A stretch of DNA of 64,000 nucleotides from Candidatus Neomicrothrix sp. UBA2517 (GCA_002341185.1 DDNP01000029.1:1-64000), one strand, 5' to 3'; positions 42,620-52,499 are shown, counted from the first letter of the stretch. A program made the numbers and translations. The notes: generated by a model from the letters alone, not told the origin.

Positions 42620-44059
42620 ATGACAGTAACAGAATCAAATACAATGACTAAAGATGGAAAAGTAGTGTCAATAGCTGGACCAGTTATTGACGTTGAGTTT
42701 CCCGAGGACTCTCTTCCTGAAATTAATTCAGCACTATCATTTGACCTTATTGTTGATGGAGAAACGATCACAGTACTGGCCGAAGTAGCCCAACAGATAG
42801 GTAATAGCAGAGTCCGCGCCATATCTCTTAAGCCAACCGATGGTCTTACTCGAGGAACTGCAGTAAGAAATACAGGTTCTGGTATTCAAGTTCCGGTAGG
42901 GGACGTCACATTAGGTCATGTATGGAATGTGATCGGTGAACCACTTGATGTTGATTTGGAAACCCTTGACATTGATGAAAGGTGGGAAATTCACCGTCCA
43001 GCACCTTCATTTGACAGTCTTGAGCCTTCCGCAAATATGTTTGAGACAGGTATTAAAGTTATTGACCTCTTAACTCCTTACAAGGAAGGTGGAAAAATCG
43101 GTCTATTTGGTGGTGCCGGTGTTGGTAAGACCGTTCTTATCACTGAAATGATTAACCGAGTTGCAACTCAGCATGGAGGAGTTTCAGTATTTGCTGGAGT
43201 TGGGGAGAGAACCAGAGAAGGAACCGACCTCTTTCTAGAAATGGAAGAATCGGGAGTGCTAGATAAAGCAGCTTTAGTTTTCGGTCAAATGGATGAACCG
43301 CCCGGAGTTCGATTAAGAATAGCTCTAGCCGGTGTTACGATGGCAGAGTATTTTAGGGACGTTCAAAATCAAGATGTTCTGCTGTTCATTGATAACATTT
43401 TCCGATTTGTTCAAGCAGGTTCAGAGGTATCAACGCTCCTAGGGCGTATGCCATCTGCAGTAGGTTATCAACCCACGCTGGCAGACGAAATGGGTGAATT
43501 GCAAGAGCGAATCACGTCCACCCGTGGGAAGTCCATCACTTCACTACAAGCTGTCTATGTCCCAGCAGATGACTATACGGACCCTGCTCCATTCACATCC
43601 TTTACCCACTTTGACGGTACAACCGAATTGAGCAGAGACATTGCATCTCTTGGAATTTATCCAGCCGTGGACCCGCTTGCATCAACGTCAACAATCCTCA
43701 CACCAGAAGTTGTTGGAGACCGTCACTATAATGTTGCACGCCGAGTTCAAGAAGTCCTCCAACGCTATAAAGAGCTCCAGGACATCATAGCTATTCTCGG
43801 TCTTGACGAACTTTCTGAGGAGGACCGTGTGACGGTTGATAGAGCACGAAAAGTTGAAAGATTCCTTTCGCAACCAATGTTTGTAGCTGAGATCTTCACC
43901 GGACAAGCTGGTGTCTTTACAAGTATTGATGATACCGTATCCTCCTTTGAAGCTTTGGTACAAGGTGATCTAGACCACTTACCTGAGCAGGCATTCTATA
44001 TGGTCGGTGGGGCAGAGGAAGTAGAAAGAAAAGCTGCCGAACTCGAGTCAAACGCATAA
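42620..44059 (+). CDS. atpD: ATP synthase F1 subunit beta
   Basis: The 479-residue catalytic subunit has the Walker A at 164-171 (GGAGVGKT), the catalytic glutamate region GVGERTREG, the Walker B LLFIDNIFRF and the DELSEEDR segment of the C-terminal domain. ATG 42620, 31 bases after atpG. Confidence 0.97.
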   Translation: MTVTESNTMTKDGKVVSIAGPVIDVEFPEDSLPEINSALSFDLIVDGETITVLAEVAQQIGNSRVRAISLKPTDGLTRGTAVRNTGSGIQVPVGDVTLGHVWNVIGEPLDVDLETLDIDERWEIHRPAPSFDSLEPSANMFETGIKVIDLLTPYKEGGKIGLFGGAGVGKTVLITEMINRVATQHGGVSVFAGVGERTREGTDLFLEMEESGVLDKAALVFGQMDEPPGVRLRIALAGVTMAEYFRDVQNQDVLLFIDNIFRFVQAGSEVSTLLGRMPSAVGYQPTLADEMGELQERITSTRGKSITSLQAVYVPADDYTDPAPFTSFTHFDGTTELSRDIASLGIYPAVDPLASTSTILTPEVVGDRHYNVARRVQEVLQRYKELQDIIAILGLDELSEEDRVTVDRARKVERFLSQPMFVAEIFTGQAGVFTSIDDTVSSFEALVQGDLDHLPEQAFYMVGGAEEVERKAAELESNA

Positions 44060-44087
44060 CGAGTTTTACAAGATTGGATCATTGCTG

Positions 44088-44480
44088 ATGTCATTGAGAA
44101 TAGAGCTAGTCTCACCAGAGAAGATTGTCTTTGAAGGAGACGCTGAGCTTATAATCGCAAGGACCAGCGATGGGGAGATAGGGTTTCAACCCGATCATGT
44201 TCCATTTGTTGGTAATCTTGTTTCATCAGTTGTCCGAATAGCTCTAAGTGATGGCAGTGTCCAACGGATAGCTGTCCACAGTGGCTTTGTTGAAGTTTCA
44301 GATAATCATGTGGCACTTTTGTGTGATGTCGCTGAACTCGCAGAAGATATTGATGTTGAGAGAGCAAAAACATCACTAGCGAATGCAAAAAACAGTCTTG
44401 CGACCGAAACGTCAAGTTCAGAGGCAGAAGCCGCTATCCACAGAGCTGAAGTACGACTCGAAGCCGTAGCCGGACTCTAA
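44088..44480 (+). CDS. atpC: ATP synthase F1 subunit epsilon
   Basis: The protein has 130 residues with an N-terminal beta-sandwich (ELVSPEKIVFEGDAELI) and a short C-terminal helical pair, closing the atp operon. The frame also opens at TTG 44082, but ATG 44088 is preferred. The stop is eight bases from the convergent SDR gene. Confidence 0.94.
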   Translation: MSLRIELVSPEKIVFEGDAELIIARTSDGEIGFQPDHVPFVGNLVSSVVRIALSDGSVQRIAVHSGFVEVSDNHVALLCDVAELAEDIDVERAKTSLANAKNSLATETSSSEAEAAIHRAEVRLEAVAGL

Positions 44481-44487
44481 TCAAATT

Positions 44488-45339
44488 TCAGCCGTTAGGC
44501 CCTGAACCTGGTTTTGCAAGCTTTGAGTATTCGTCGTCATCTAAGCGCGCTCGGATCGCTGGTTCGAGATCAGGCGCTCGCCTAAGAGTATGACCACCAT
44601 CTACAGCTATATTCTGTCCTGTTACCCAAGAGCTCCCAGATCCTGCCAGCCATACAACAGCGTCACCGACTTCTTCAGGTTCGCCTACCCTGCCGAGTGG
44701 CATATTCCTCTTGTAGTCCTCAATGATATGAGGCATATGTTCAAACATCATCGCTGTCGCCTCAGATTCTACAACGCCAGGACGAATTGAATTAATGCGA
44801 ATTCCAAATCCGCCTAATTCATCTGCAGCGCTTCGAACGAGCATATCCAGCGCAGCTTTACTTGATGCGTAGGCAGCTCTGAACCTTCCTCCAAGCGCTC
44901 CAGCGATAGATGAAATCGCGATAATGGACCCACCAGTTTCACGCATCGTATCTGCAGCTGCTTGGATAGTGTTGAATGCGCCCACTACATTAACTTCAAG
45001 CACTGAACGGAGAGTTTCATCTGTCATACTTAAAAATGGCCCGCCAGCTCCGATGCCAGCGTTAGCAACAGCTATGTCTAAAACCCCGTTACTATTAGCT
45101 GCAATTTCAACAGCATTCTTTACCGAATCAGCATTAGTAACATCACAAGAAACAATTTTAATATCAGTTGGTGAAGAAGCATATGCTGCGAGTTTCGTAG
45201 CCGCTTCATTTAGGACATCCTCTCTTCTGCCAGCAATTGTAACTTTTGCGTTTGCTTCCAAGAGCTTTGCAGCAATGCCATAACCAATACCAGTTCCACC
45301 GCCAGTCACTAGAGCAGTTTTTGATATCAAGTCAGTCAT
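44488..45339 (-). CDS. Short-chain dehydrogenase/reductase
   Basis: The 283-residue protein is a classical SDR oxidoreductase: cofactor motif TGGGTGIG, NAG in VANAGIG, catalytic serine in ISSIAG and YxxxK in YASSK. The substrate cannot be told from the sequence. Its tail, LEPAIRARLDDDEYSKLAKPG, is longer than in the shortest SDRs. Fifteen bases separate it from glpX on the same strand. Confidence 0.9.
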   Translation of the reverse strand: MTDLISKTALVTGGGTGIGYGIAAKLLEANAKVTIAGRREDVLNEAATKLAAYASSPTDIKIVSCDVTNADSVKNAVEIAANSNGVLDIAVANAGIGAGGPFLSMTDETLRSVLEVNVVGAFNTIQAAADTMRETGGSIIAISSIAGALGGRFRAAYASSKAALDMLVRSAADELGGFGIRINSIRPGVVESEATAMMFEHMPHIIEDYKRNMPLGRVGEPEEVGDAVVWLAGSGSSWVTGQNIAVDGGHTLRRAPDLEPAIRARLDDDEYSKLAKPGSGPNG

Positions 45340-45353
45340 GTCTCGTGTCCTTT

Positions 45354-46346
45354 CTAACCATAATTGATATCACTAATCTCGTTTAACTTATCTTGGGCAT
45401 GTTGAGCATTTATTTGTCGTACAGTTCCTGATTTTGAGCGCATGACAAGAGATTGAGTCACAATAGTGTTTCGCTCATAATGCACTCCACGAAGCAGGTC
45501 TCCATCGGTGATACCAGTCGCAGCAAAGAAACAATTATCCCCACTTACTAAATCATCTGCCGTTAGTGTCTGGTCAAGATCGTATCCTTCCGCTATTGCC
45601 TGATTTCGCTCAGTCTCATTTCTGGGCCAAAGCTTGCCTTGTAGTTCGCCGCCCATGCACTTAAGCGCAGCAGCAGCTATTACACCCTCAGGAGTTCCCC
45701 CTATCCCGAATAAGATATCGGCTCCTGAGTCTGGCCATGCTGTTGATATTGCTCCAGCTACGTCTCCATCAGGTATAAGTCGTATTCTTGCGCCTGCTTC
45801 TCGAAGTTCGGCTACTAAATCATCATGTCTCGGTCTATCAAGAACAACAGCTGTTAGATCTCGAACTGGCTCTCCTTTGGCTGAAGCTATAGATTCCAAA
45901 TTTTCTGTAGGAGTAGCGTTAATGTCAATCAGCCCTCTAGCTGACGGGCCAACAGCGATCTTCTCCATATACACGCAAGGTCCGGGATCAAACATAGTGC
46001 CTTCTTCGCTGACTGCTAGTACAGCAATTGCGTTCCCTCTACCAAGCGATGTGAGAGTAGTCCCATCTATAGGATCAACTGCGACGTCACATTTCGGGTC
46101 AGTGCCATTACCCACATGTTCTCCGTTATAAAGCATCGGAGCTTCGTCCTTTTCTCCTTCACCAATAATTACAACGCCGTCCATATTTACGCTTCGAAGA
46201 ACAAACCGCATTGCATTAACAGCGGCACCATCTGCCCCTTCTTTGTCTCCTCTCCCCATCCACCTTGCCGCAGTCATCGCTGCAGCTTCAGTCACTCGTA
46301 CTAGCTCCATTGCTAAATTACGGTCAGGTGATTTTGTTTCACTCAT
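45354..46346 (-). CDS. glpX: Fructose-1,6-bisphosphatase, class II
   Basis: GlpX hydrolyses fructose 1,6-bisphosphate in gluconeogenesis; it is the normal FBPase in many actinobacteria. The 330-residue protein has the metal-binding blocks IGEGEKDEAPML and DVAVDPIDGTTLTSLGRGNAI and the substrate region IGGTPEGVIAAAALKCMGG. ATG 46346. Confidence 0.95.
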   Translation of the reverse strand: MSETKSPDRNLAMELVRVTEAAAMTAARWMGRGDKEGADGAAVNAMRFVLRSVNMDGVVIIGEGEKDEAPMLYNGEHVGNGTDPKCDVAVDPIDGTTLTSLGRGNAIAVLAVSEEGTMFDPGPCVYMEKIAVGPSARGLIDINATPTENLESIASAKGEPVRDLTAVVLDRPRHDDLVAELREAGARIRLIPDGDVAGAISTAWPDSGADILFGIGGTPEGVIAAAALKCMGGELQGKLWPRNETERNQAIAEGYDLDQTLTADDLVSGDNCFFAATGITDGDLLRGVHYERNTIVTQSLVMRSKSGTVRQINAQHAQDKLNEISDINYG

Positions 46347-46484
46347 AACTACTCCAAGTTCGTATTATTCAAACGCTACAACCGGTGTGGCTTCAAAGCG
46401 AAGTATTACGGCGGAAACATTGCTTTTTTTCAATATTAACTTCTTGATATGCCGAGAAAAGATAATCAGATCTAGTCTAAAATT

Positions 46485-47186
46485 ATGGTTTTAGCTGAAC
46501 TTGAAATTTTTCATTCAAGAACTAACGCACCCACTCGTCGTGTTGCTTTGGGATACGTGTATCTTCCGGTAAAGAAAGGTTCAGGAAACGGAGCAGTTTT
46601 GCTGGCGGGGATAGTTGCTAGGTTCATGCCAGATATTGATGAGGATTTCTATGATGACTATAAAAAGTTACTGTACCAAATTCAACGAGGTGAGAGAATT
46701 TCTCAGCCACGATTACGCCACAGATTTCAAGAAGATAGAATCGGGCTCGCTAGAACCGTACACCGGTTGCAAGACCATGAAGGGAAATACAGGTTTACTT
46801 TTGAACTAAATGAAGCGGCTGCTGAACAAAATATACTCGCAGCGGCTTACTCCATACGCCAATTTGCCTACAAAGATCGACCAGCTGTTGTAAATCTAAT
46901 GAATAAAGCAGTCAGATGGCGAGGCGAGGTGGGAACAGATTTTATTTCATATCTTTTGAGTCGTCATGATAAATTTGTCGCCGACCTTGGTCATGAAAGT
47001 TCAGAGAGTTGGGCATTGCAAATTCTGGGTATTTCGAGCATTAATCCAGATGCTGAAGAGGTAAAGAAACAATTTCGCAAATTGCTTCGTACAACCCACC
47101 CTGATACCGGAGAAGATAACACCAAGATTGATGCCGCTAAGAGGATACAAGAACTGTCAGAAGCAAGGAGAATACTACTTCGGTAG
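46485..47186 (+). CDS. J-domain protein with C-terminal DnaJ domain
   Basis: The 233-residue protein has a basic N-terminal region of unknown fold and a J domain at the C-terminus, about residues 175-233, with the HPD motif present (TTHPDTGED). J-domain proteins stimulate Hsp70 ATPases; a C-terminal J domain points to a specific rather than general chaperone role. The start is ATG 46485, 138 bases from the divergent glpX. It is followed by a hydrolase gene at 47207. Confidence 0.8.
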   Translation: MVLAELEIFHSRTNAPTRRVALGYVYLPVKKGSGNGAVLLAGIVARFMPDIDEDFYDDYKKLLYQIQRGERISQPRLRHRFQEDRIGLARTVHRLQDHEGKYRFTFELNEAAAEQNILAAAYSIRQFAYKDRPAVVNLMNKAVRWRGEVGTDFISYLLSRHDKFVADLGHESSESWALQILGISSINPDAEEVKKQFRKLLRTTHPDTGEDNTKIDAAKRIQELSEARRILLR

Positions 47187-47206
47187 TTAGAAAGAGTTAT
47201 TAAATC

Positions 47207-47767
47207 ATGAAACCCAAAGGAATAATCCTCTTCCACGGGGCGGGGGGCAATAGAGATCACCAAGTTTTTCTGGAAATAGAGGGCGTTAGTAAGATACCGA
47301 TTCTCAGGCATAATTTTATTTATCGTCAAACCGACAGGAAAAGACCACCTCCGAGAGTACATAAACTAGTGGATGAAATTTTTGAAGTGTCAGCTAATTT
47401 TGCAAGCAAAATTGGAGTTTCACAAAGTAGTCTTGTTGTTGGAGGTCGTTCACTTGGAGGTCGTGCTGCATCAATGGCTGTGGCAAATGGTTTACCATCA
47501 AGAGGACTAGCTCTTTTAAGTTACCCGCTGCATCCACCAGGTAAGCAAGATTCTCTTCGCGTAGATCATTTGCATAAGATATGTAGACCAACAATTTTTA
47601 TTTCCGGAGATAGAGATCCATTTGGTTCGCCTGCTTTACTTCGTCAATATGCAAATCGAATTACCTCTGAAGTGTCGTTTCATACTCTTGAGAAACAAAA
47701 TCATGACCCTAAAGAATATGCAACTATTGCAAAGTTAATTAGCAACTGGCTAGCTGTACTTCGCTAA
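47207..47767 (+). CDS. Alpha/beta hydrolase, TEX30/KANL3-like
   Basis: The 186-residue protein has the alpha/beta-hydrolase start KGIILFHGAGGNRDH, the nucleophile elbow GGRSLGGRAAS (GxSxG with Ser), an acid in SGDRDPFG and a histidine in KQNHDP. This is the short form found in the TEX30/dienelactone hydrolase group. Substrate unknown. The stop is two bases from the convergent MFS gene. Confidence 0.82.
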   Translation: MKPKGIILFHGAGGNRDHQVFLEIEGVSKIPILRHNFIYRQTDRKRPPPRVHKLVDEIFEVSANFASKIGVSQSSLVVGGRSLGGRAASMAVANGLPSRGLALLSYPLHPPGKQDSLRVDHLHKICRPTIFISGDRDPFGSPALLRQYANRITSEVSFHTLEKQNHDPKEYATIAKLISNWLAVLR

Positions 47768-47769
47768 AG

Positions 47770-49281
47770 CTATCCGTCAGGGTTAAGATCTTCAAGTTCT
47801 TGGTTAGCAGATTCAGGAAAGAAAAAACCAACAATCAAGACAACTAATAAAGGAGTTATCGATAGGACTGCAAAAGCTTTTCCGAAGCTGTTAAATCTTT
47901 CAGAAAGGTCGCCGCACAGGAGTAATCCGACAGCACTTCCAGTAACTGCAATAAGCGAAAGAATTCCATTGATCTGACCGCGTCGTCCTGTTCCAAACAT
48001 TTCTGCACTATAGACACCTAACGATGGCCCAGCACCAGCCGAAACAATTCCAGCAAACATTGTCATAAACCACATGCCAAATCCCGAGATACTGTAACTA
48101 AGAACCGTCAGTAAAGTTCCGACCCCAACTGCTGTCATAGCTACAGGTTTTCTTCCTTTCGTATCTGAAATTTTTGCAGCTAAAGCAACTCCAATTATTT
48201 GAGGAGTGTATGCAGTTAATAAGAAAAGAGATATTTTTGCTGCACTGAAATTGCGTTCATCTCGAAGAAATTCGTTTCTAAATTGGCTGGCTGGGGAGAC
48301 AAAGATAAATAGCAGAAAAGCAACAGTTGCTAGAAATATAACACGCGACAAAACTACTTTTTGTTTCGTTTCTTTGTTGACAGAATAGTTTTTAACATGT
48401 GATAGAAAACGGTCACTTTCGCTGAGGTGAACTTGAATCCACCTTACTGCAGGAAAAAATACTAATGAAGTAGCGAAAAGCAATCTCCAGCCTCTGAGAT
48501 GTGTATCAGCGATAAATAGAATCCAAACTGGAATTCCGGCTCCTAACCCTGCTGTTAATGTCAATAACCCAGCAATATAAGCTCGGCTGCCTTTGGGAGA
48601 AACCTCAGCTGCCATAATTCCAATTAGGATGCTGATAGTAGTAGCGAACCCCCGTGCGAATGATTGAACTATTCCAAGTGTCCATAGGTTTGGTGCTAAT
48701 GCGCTTAGAACTGAGAGTAAACATCCCCCGTACAATGAAAATTCCAGTAGTTTTTTTCGACCACGACTGTCAGCTAAACTAGTCAGAATGATTGTCAGTA
48801 GTACGCCAACTCTTACTGTGGCTAAAAGAACCCCTTGAGCCCTGTCGCCTGCTCCAAATTCCTCAGCCGCAAACGTAGCTGTCTGCCCGATCAAGGCACC
48901 TAAAAAACCTGTTATGACAGCAGCTACACAAAGCAAACTTATAGTTCGTGATGTCATCGCATCAAACCTATTTGGGGGTGCCCACCAGAAACTAGATTCC
49001 TTGGAAGATCTAAAATTCCTAAGCGCATTCTTGATTGGAAAGTGAAGTAGATAATGCCATACCGGCGCGGATATTTTATAAGAGAATGTTTCTTCTACTA
49101 GAAAATCCGTTTCTCTAGTCTCCACTTTTACCGTGCGTTTATAATTCTCAAAAGGGCCTACTACTAGAGAGAAGACCCCAGAGGAAACTTCCTGCTCACA
49201 CAACAAGGAGTTAGAGCGGGCAGTCATAATGCCCGCAAGCTCGTTTTGCTTAACGATATACGTGTGTGTAAATAAAGTCAT
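47770..49281 (-). CDS. MFS transporter with N-terminal cytoplasmic extension
   Basis: The 503-residue protein is a 12-helix major facilitator; the MFS A-loop appears as DSRGRKKLLE and a second half-copy as DTKGRKPVAM. The first helix starts near residue 111, after an N-terminal extension of about 105 residues rich in charged residues (KVETRETDFLVEETFSYKI, then WWAPPNRFDA). I recall similar extensions in actinobacterial MFS proteins, so I keep it, but the true start could be Met19 (49227). The substrate is unknown. Confidence 0.82.
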   Translation of the reverse strand: MTLFTHTYIVKQNELAGIMTARSNSLLCEQEVSSGVFSLVVGPFENYKRTVKVETRETDFLVEETFSYKISAPVWHYLLHFPIKNALRNFRSSKESSFWWAPPNRFDAMTSRTISLLCVAAVITGFLGALIGQTATFAAEEFGAGDRAQGVLLATVRVGVLLTIILTSLADSRGRKKLLEFSLYGGCLLSVLSALAPNLWTLGIVQSFARGFATTISILIGIMAAEVSPKGSRAYIAGLLTLTAGLGAGIPVWILFIADTHLRGWRLLFATSLVFFPAVRWIQVHLSESDRFLSHVKNYSVNKETKQKVVLSRVIFLATVAFLLFIFVSPASQFRNEFLRDERNFSAAKISLFLLTAYTPQIIGVALAAKISDTKGRKPVAMTAVGVGTLLTVLSYSISGFGMWFMTMFAGIVSAGAGPSLGVYSAEMFGTGRRGQINGILSLIAVTGSAVGLLLCGDLSERFNSFGKAFAVLSITPLLVVLIVGFFFPESANQELEDLNPDG

Positions 49282-49356
49282 CGCTATTGAATTAAACAGC
49301 TTTTTGGTGAAAGATCACACTTATGAGGAAACGATAACTACTCGGAGCATAATTGG

Positions 49357-50613
49357 ATGATGGATCGCATCCTCGTCAAACCAAGCGGACCTCTCTATGG
49401 AGATGTAAAAATAAATGGGGCTAAAAACTCTGCCCTTAAATTAATGGCCGCTTGTTCTTTAGCAGAGGGGACTTTTCATCTAAAGAACGTCCCCGATATA
49501 ACTGATGTAAGGCTTATGTCTGAATTACTTGTTTCACTCGGAATGACAGTAAGAGCTCTTGAAACAAATTCCTTGGAGATCAAAAATCCTGGAAATCTTA
49601 CTGCAGAGGCACCATATGAACTTGTAGAAAAGATGAGAGCATCAATAGTCGTCTTAGGTCCCTTACTCGCAAGATATGGCAACGCTAGGGTTGCATTACC
49701 TGGCGGAGATGATTTTGGACCTAGACCAATTGATATGCATCTAAGAGGCCTTGAGATGCTAGGTGCAGAGTTCGAGTCGAAGCATGGTTATATTGAAGGG
49801 AAATGTAAGAAGTTGCTTGGTTCTCGAATAGTTCTAGAATTTCCAAGTGTTGGCGCAACTGAAAATATTATGATGGCTGCCGTACTTGCTGAGGGTACAA
49901 CAACTATCGAGAACGCAGCTCGCGAACCAGAAATAGCTGATCTTGCTTCTTTTCTGAACCGAATGGGAGGAAATGTTCTTGGTGCCGGAACATCAACTAT
50001 TATCATTGAGGGTGTTCAAAAACTTGATGCGGTGGAGCATTCTGTTATTCCTGACCGAATTGAGGCAGCTACTTACCTTGCAGCTACCGGCATTGCCGGA
50101 GGGGAAATCAACTTAATCGGAGCACGGCCAGACCATATGGATATGCTTTGCCAAAAAGTAGGTGAGATGGGAATGCGCATTTCTGCTAATTCAGACGGCT
50201 TGTGGGTTATGGCAAATAAATCACTAAATGCAGTTGATCTAGCAACTCTCCCTTACCCAGGTATTGCTACAGACTATAAACCATTTCTAGTGGCTATGCT
50301 CACGGTCTCTGAAGGCGTCGGAATTGTGACAGAGAACCTGTTTAGCGGGCGGTTCCGTTATATAGATGAGTTAATTCGTATGGGAGCTGATATTCGAACA
50401 GAAGGACACCATGCTGTAATTCGTGGAGTCTCAAATTTATCAGGAGCCCCTGTTCGCGCTCACGATATCAGAGCTGGCGCAGCATTAGTCGTTGCGGCTT
50501 TAAATGCACAAGGGGAAACTGAAATACGCGACCCATATCATATAGATAGAGGATACGAAGGGCTAGTAGATAACCTAAGTAGCCTTGGGGCAGAAATCAC
50601 TAGAGAGAAATAA
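49357..50613 (+). CDS. murA: UDP-N-acetylglucosamine 1-carboxyvinyltransferase
   Basis: MurA adds enolpyruvate to UDP-GlcNAc, the first committed step of peptidoglycan synthesis. The 418-residue protein has the family start GDVKINGAKNSALKLMAA, the EPSP-synthase fold repeats and the block DYKPFLVAMLTVSEG. In the loop that carries Cys115 in E. coli, the sequence reads ALPGGDDFGPRPIDMHLRGL with Asp in place of Cys, the fosfomycin-resistant variant. ATG 49357. Confidence 0.94.
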   Translation: MMDRILVKPSGPLYGDVKINGAKNSALKLMAACSLAEGTFHLKNVPDITDVRLMSELLVSLGMTVRALETNSLEIKNPGNLTAEAPYELVEKMRASIVVLGPLLARYGNARVALPGGDDFGPRPIDMHLRGLEMLGAEFESKHGYIEGKCKKLLGSRIVLEFPSVGATENIMMAAVLAEGTTTIENAAREPEIADLASFLNRMGGNVLGAGTSTIIIEGVQKLDAVEHSVIPDRIEAATYLAATGIAGGEINLIGARPDHMDMLCQKVGEMGMRISANSDGLWVMANKSLNAVDLATLPYPGIATDYKPFLVAMLTVSEGVGIVTENLFSGRFRYIDELIRMGADIRTEGHHAVIRGVSNLSGAPVRAHDIRAGAALVVAALNAQGETEIRDPYHIDRGYEGLVDNLSSLGAEITREK

Positions 50614-50615
50614 AT

Positions 50616-50735
50616 TTATCTGCGTTTGGCTCTTCTATTTGCTAATTTCAACAGGCAAAATAGAAGAATGATAGGGGCAACAACCATAAGAATTTCGTCC
50701 CATCCACCTTGGTGGCCCACTACATCAAGAAACAT
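50616..50735 (-). CDS. Small membrane protein, 39 residues
   Basis: I read this from the minus strand in the gap after murA: ATG at 50735, stop at 50616-50618. The sequence has GHQGGWDEIL followed by one helix (MVVAPIILLFCLL) and a basic end (ANRRAKRR). It fits a short single-helix protein seen in actinobacteria beside SRPBCC genes, but I am not sure of the family. It lies 59 bases after the gene at 50795 on the same strand. Confidence 0.5.
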   Translation of the reverse strand: MFLDVVGHQGGWDEILMVVAPIILLFCLLKLANRRAKRR

Positions 50736-50794
50736 ACTTATCGTATCTTAAATGAAATCAGAATCGATGACTAAATTAGATGGGATGAAGTGCA

Positions 50795-51241
50795 TCATAG
50801 TACGGATGACTCAACTTGATGCTTGAGTAATTTGAGGTTCTTTTTCCATATCCAAGCTAAAATACGTGTCCCAGCAGGGTTTCGAAGTGGGCCACCCATC
50901 CAAAAAGGAAAATATAGGGTTTCTTCCCAAGTAAATAATGTTTGTCCATTACTCGTTTCTTTCAAAGAAAATCTGCCTGATCCCGTTACCAATCCTTCGT
51001 GACGCACTCCCATGGACTCTTCCTCAATCCACTCGGTGATCTCCATTTTGTCCTTAAGCCGAAAGGGTCCAACTTTAGTACCGCAATCGAACGTTGTACC
51101 AACACCACTTCGTTTTTCACTCAAAAAAGCAATGCTTTCAGCGTCTTTCATCCAATTGACATGGTCACTAATGTCTTTCACAACTTCCCAGACTTGTTTC
51201 TTGGTTGCCTTAATCTCAGTACTAACGCATATTTTTGCCAT
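50795..51241 (-). CDS. SRPBCC family (polyketide cyclase-like) protein
   Basis: The 148-residue protein has the START/SRPBCC layout: beta start EIKATKKQVWEVVKDISDHVNWM, repeated beta strands, then a long C-terminal helix (ILAWIWKKNLKLLKHQVES). These proteins bind hydrophobic ligands; the ligand is unknown here. ATG 51241, divergent from the cysteine desulfurase gene. Confidence 0.82.
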   Translation of the reverse strand: MAKICVSTEIKATKKQVWEVVKDISDHVNWMKDAESIAFLSEKRSGVGTTFDCGTKVGPFRLKDKMEITEWIEEESMGVRHEGLVTGSGRFSLKETSNGQTLFTWEETLYFPFWMGGPLRNPAGTRILAWIWKKNLKLLKHQVESSVL

Positions 51242-51338
51242 GGACTCACCCTAGTTGGAAGATTAATAGTGCAACTAGAATTATCTAGTGATTTCCGACA
51301 CAGTGATTTTATTACTTTTTTTTAAGTATTCTTAGAAT

Positions 51339-52499
51339 GTGCCTGAGCAAATGATTTACATGGATAATGCCGCATCATCCCCAATAAGAGATGAGGTTGT
51401 TGACGCTATCATTCCGGTTTTAAAGGAAAACTTTGCGAATCCATCCGGATCGCATTCGATGGCTCGAAAAGCTCTCCGTTTGATTGATGATGCTCGTGAC
51501 GAACTTTCCGATGTTCTTGGTTGTAAATCTCAGGATATTATTTTCACATCTGGAGGGACTGAATCAGATAATCTAGCAATTTTTGGTGTGCATTCTGCAA
51601 TAGGGGGTTCAATAATTTGTTCAGCTACAGAACATCACGCTGTTCTTGAGCCAACAAAATTGGTTGGTGGCAAAGTCGTTAATGTCCTTGAGGATGGAAT
51701 CCTTGACTTAAACCATCTTGCAGACGCAATTGATGAAAATACGACATTAGTATCCGTTGGTCTCGTTAACGGGGAAACCGGTGTTATCCAAGACCTTGCT
51801 GCCATTAGTACAGTTGTGAAGGAAAAGTCACCTGCTGCTCTCATCCATACAGATGCAGTTCAAGCAATTCCATGGATGGACATGAATGAGATCACAGAAA
51901 GCGCAGACCTAATAAGTGTAGCGGCTCATAAATTTGGAGGACCTAAAGGAGTTGGAGCGCTTATAGTCAAAGACCAAACCAAAGTCTCATCCTTACAGCT
52001 AGGTGGTGGTCAAGAAAAGGGTCTCAGAAGCGGCACTCATAATACGGCTGGAATTGTTGGTATGGCAGTTGCAGCGAGAGTTACCGCCGACTCAAGAGAA
52101 AAGAACAACGTGAAAATTACGGCCTTAAGAGATAGCCTAGCGAATTGTCTTTTAGATATAGAAAACACATATGAAACAGGTGTCCAAACAAATGAAGATG
52201 GAAGTGTGGACCGAGGTAACAAAGTCCCAGGTTCTTGCCATCTTTGCTTTAGCGACATAGAAAGCGAAGCTCTTCTTTTCCTGTTAGAACAATCAGGTAT
52301 ATACGCATCTGCGGCATCATCATGTTCAAGTGGGGCGCAGGAGCCATCGCATGTACTAGCTGCAATGGGTTTCAGTCGAGAATTGGCAAGGGGGTCCTTG
52401 CGGTTGTCTCTTGGGTATGCGAGTACACAAAATGATATTGATAAAGTATTAGAAATACTTCCAGAGTCAATAGAAAGGTTGCGTAAGTTAGGGTCATGA
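51339..52499 (+). CDS. Cysteine desulfurase
   Basis: This PLP enzyme takes sulfur from cysteine for Fe-S clusters or tRNA thiolation. The 386-residue protein has the start MIYMDNAASSPI, the PLP lysine in VAAHKFGGPKG and the active-site cysteine in ASSCSSGAQEPSHVL. Its gene overlaps mnmA, so its main client here is probably tRNA 2-thiouridine synthesis. The start is GTG 51339. Confidence 0.93.
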   Translation: MPEQMIYMDNAASSPIRDEVVDAIIPVLKENFANPSGSHSMARKALRLIDDARDELSDVLGCKSQDIIFTSGGTESDNLAIFGVHSAIGGSIICSATEHHAVLEPTKLVGGKVVNVLEDGILDLNHLADAIDENTTLVSVGLVNGETGVIQDLAAISTVVKEKSPAALIHTDAVQAIPWMDMNEITESADLISVAAHKFGGPKGVGALIVKDQTKVSSLQLGGGQEKGLRSGTHNTAGIVGMAVAARVTADSREKNNVKITALRDSLANCLLDIENTYETGVQTNEDGSVDRGNKVPGSCHLCFSDIESEALLFLLEQSGIYASAASSCSSGAQEPSHVLAAMGFSRELARGSLRLSLGYASTQNDIDKVLEILPESIERLRKLGS

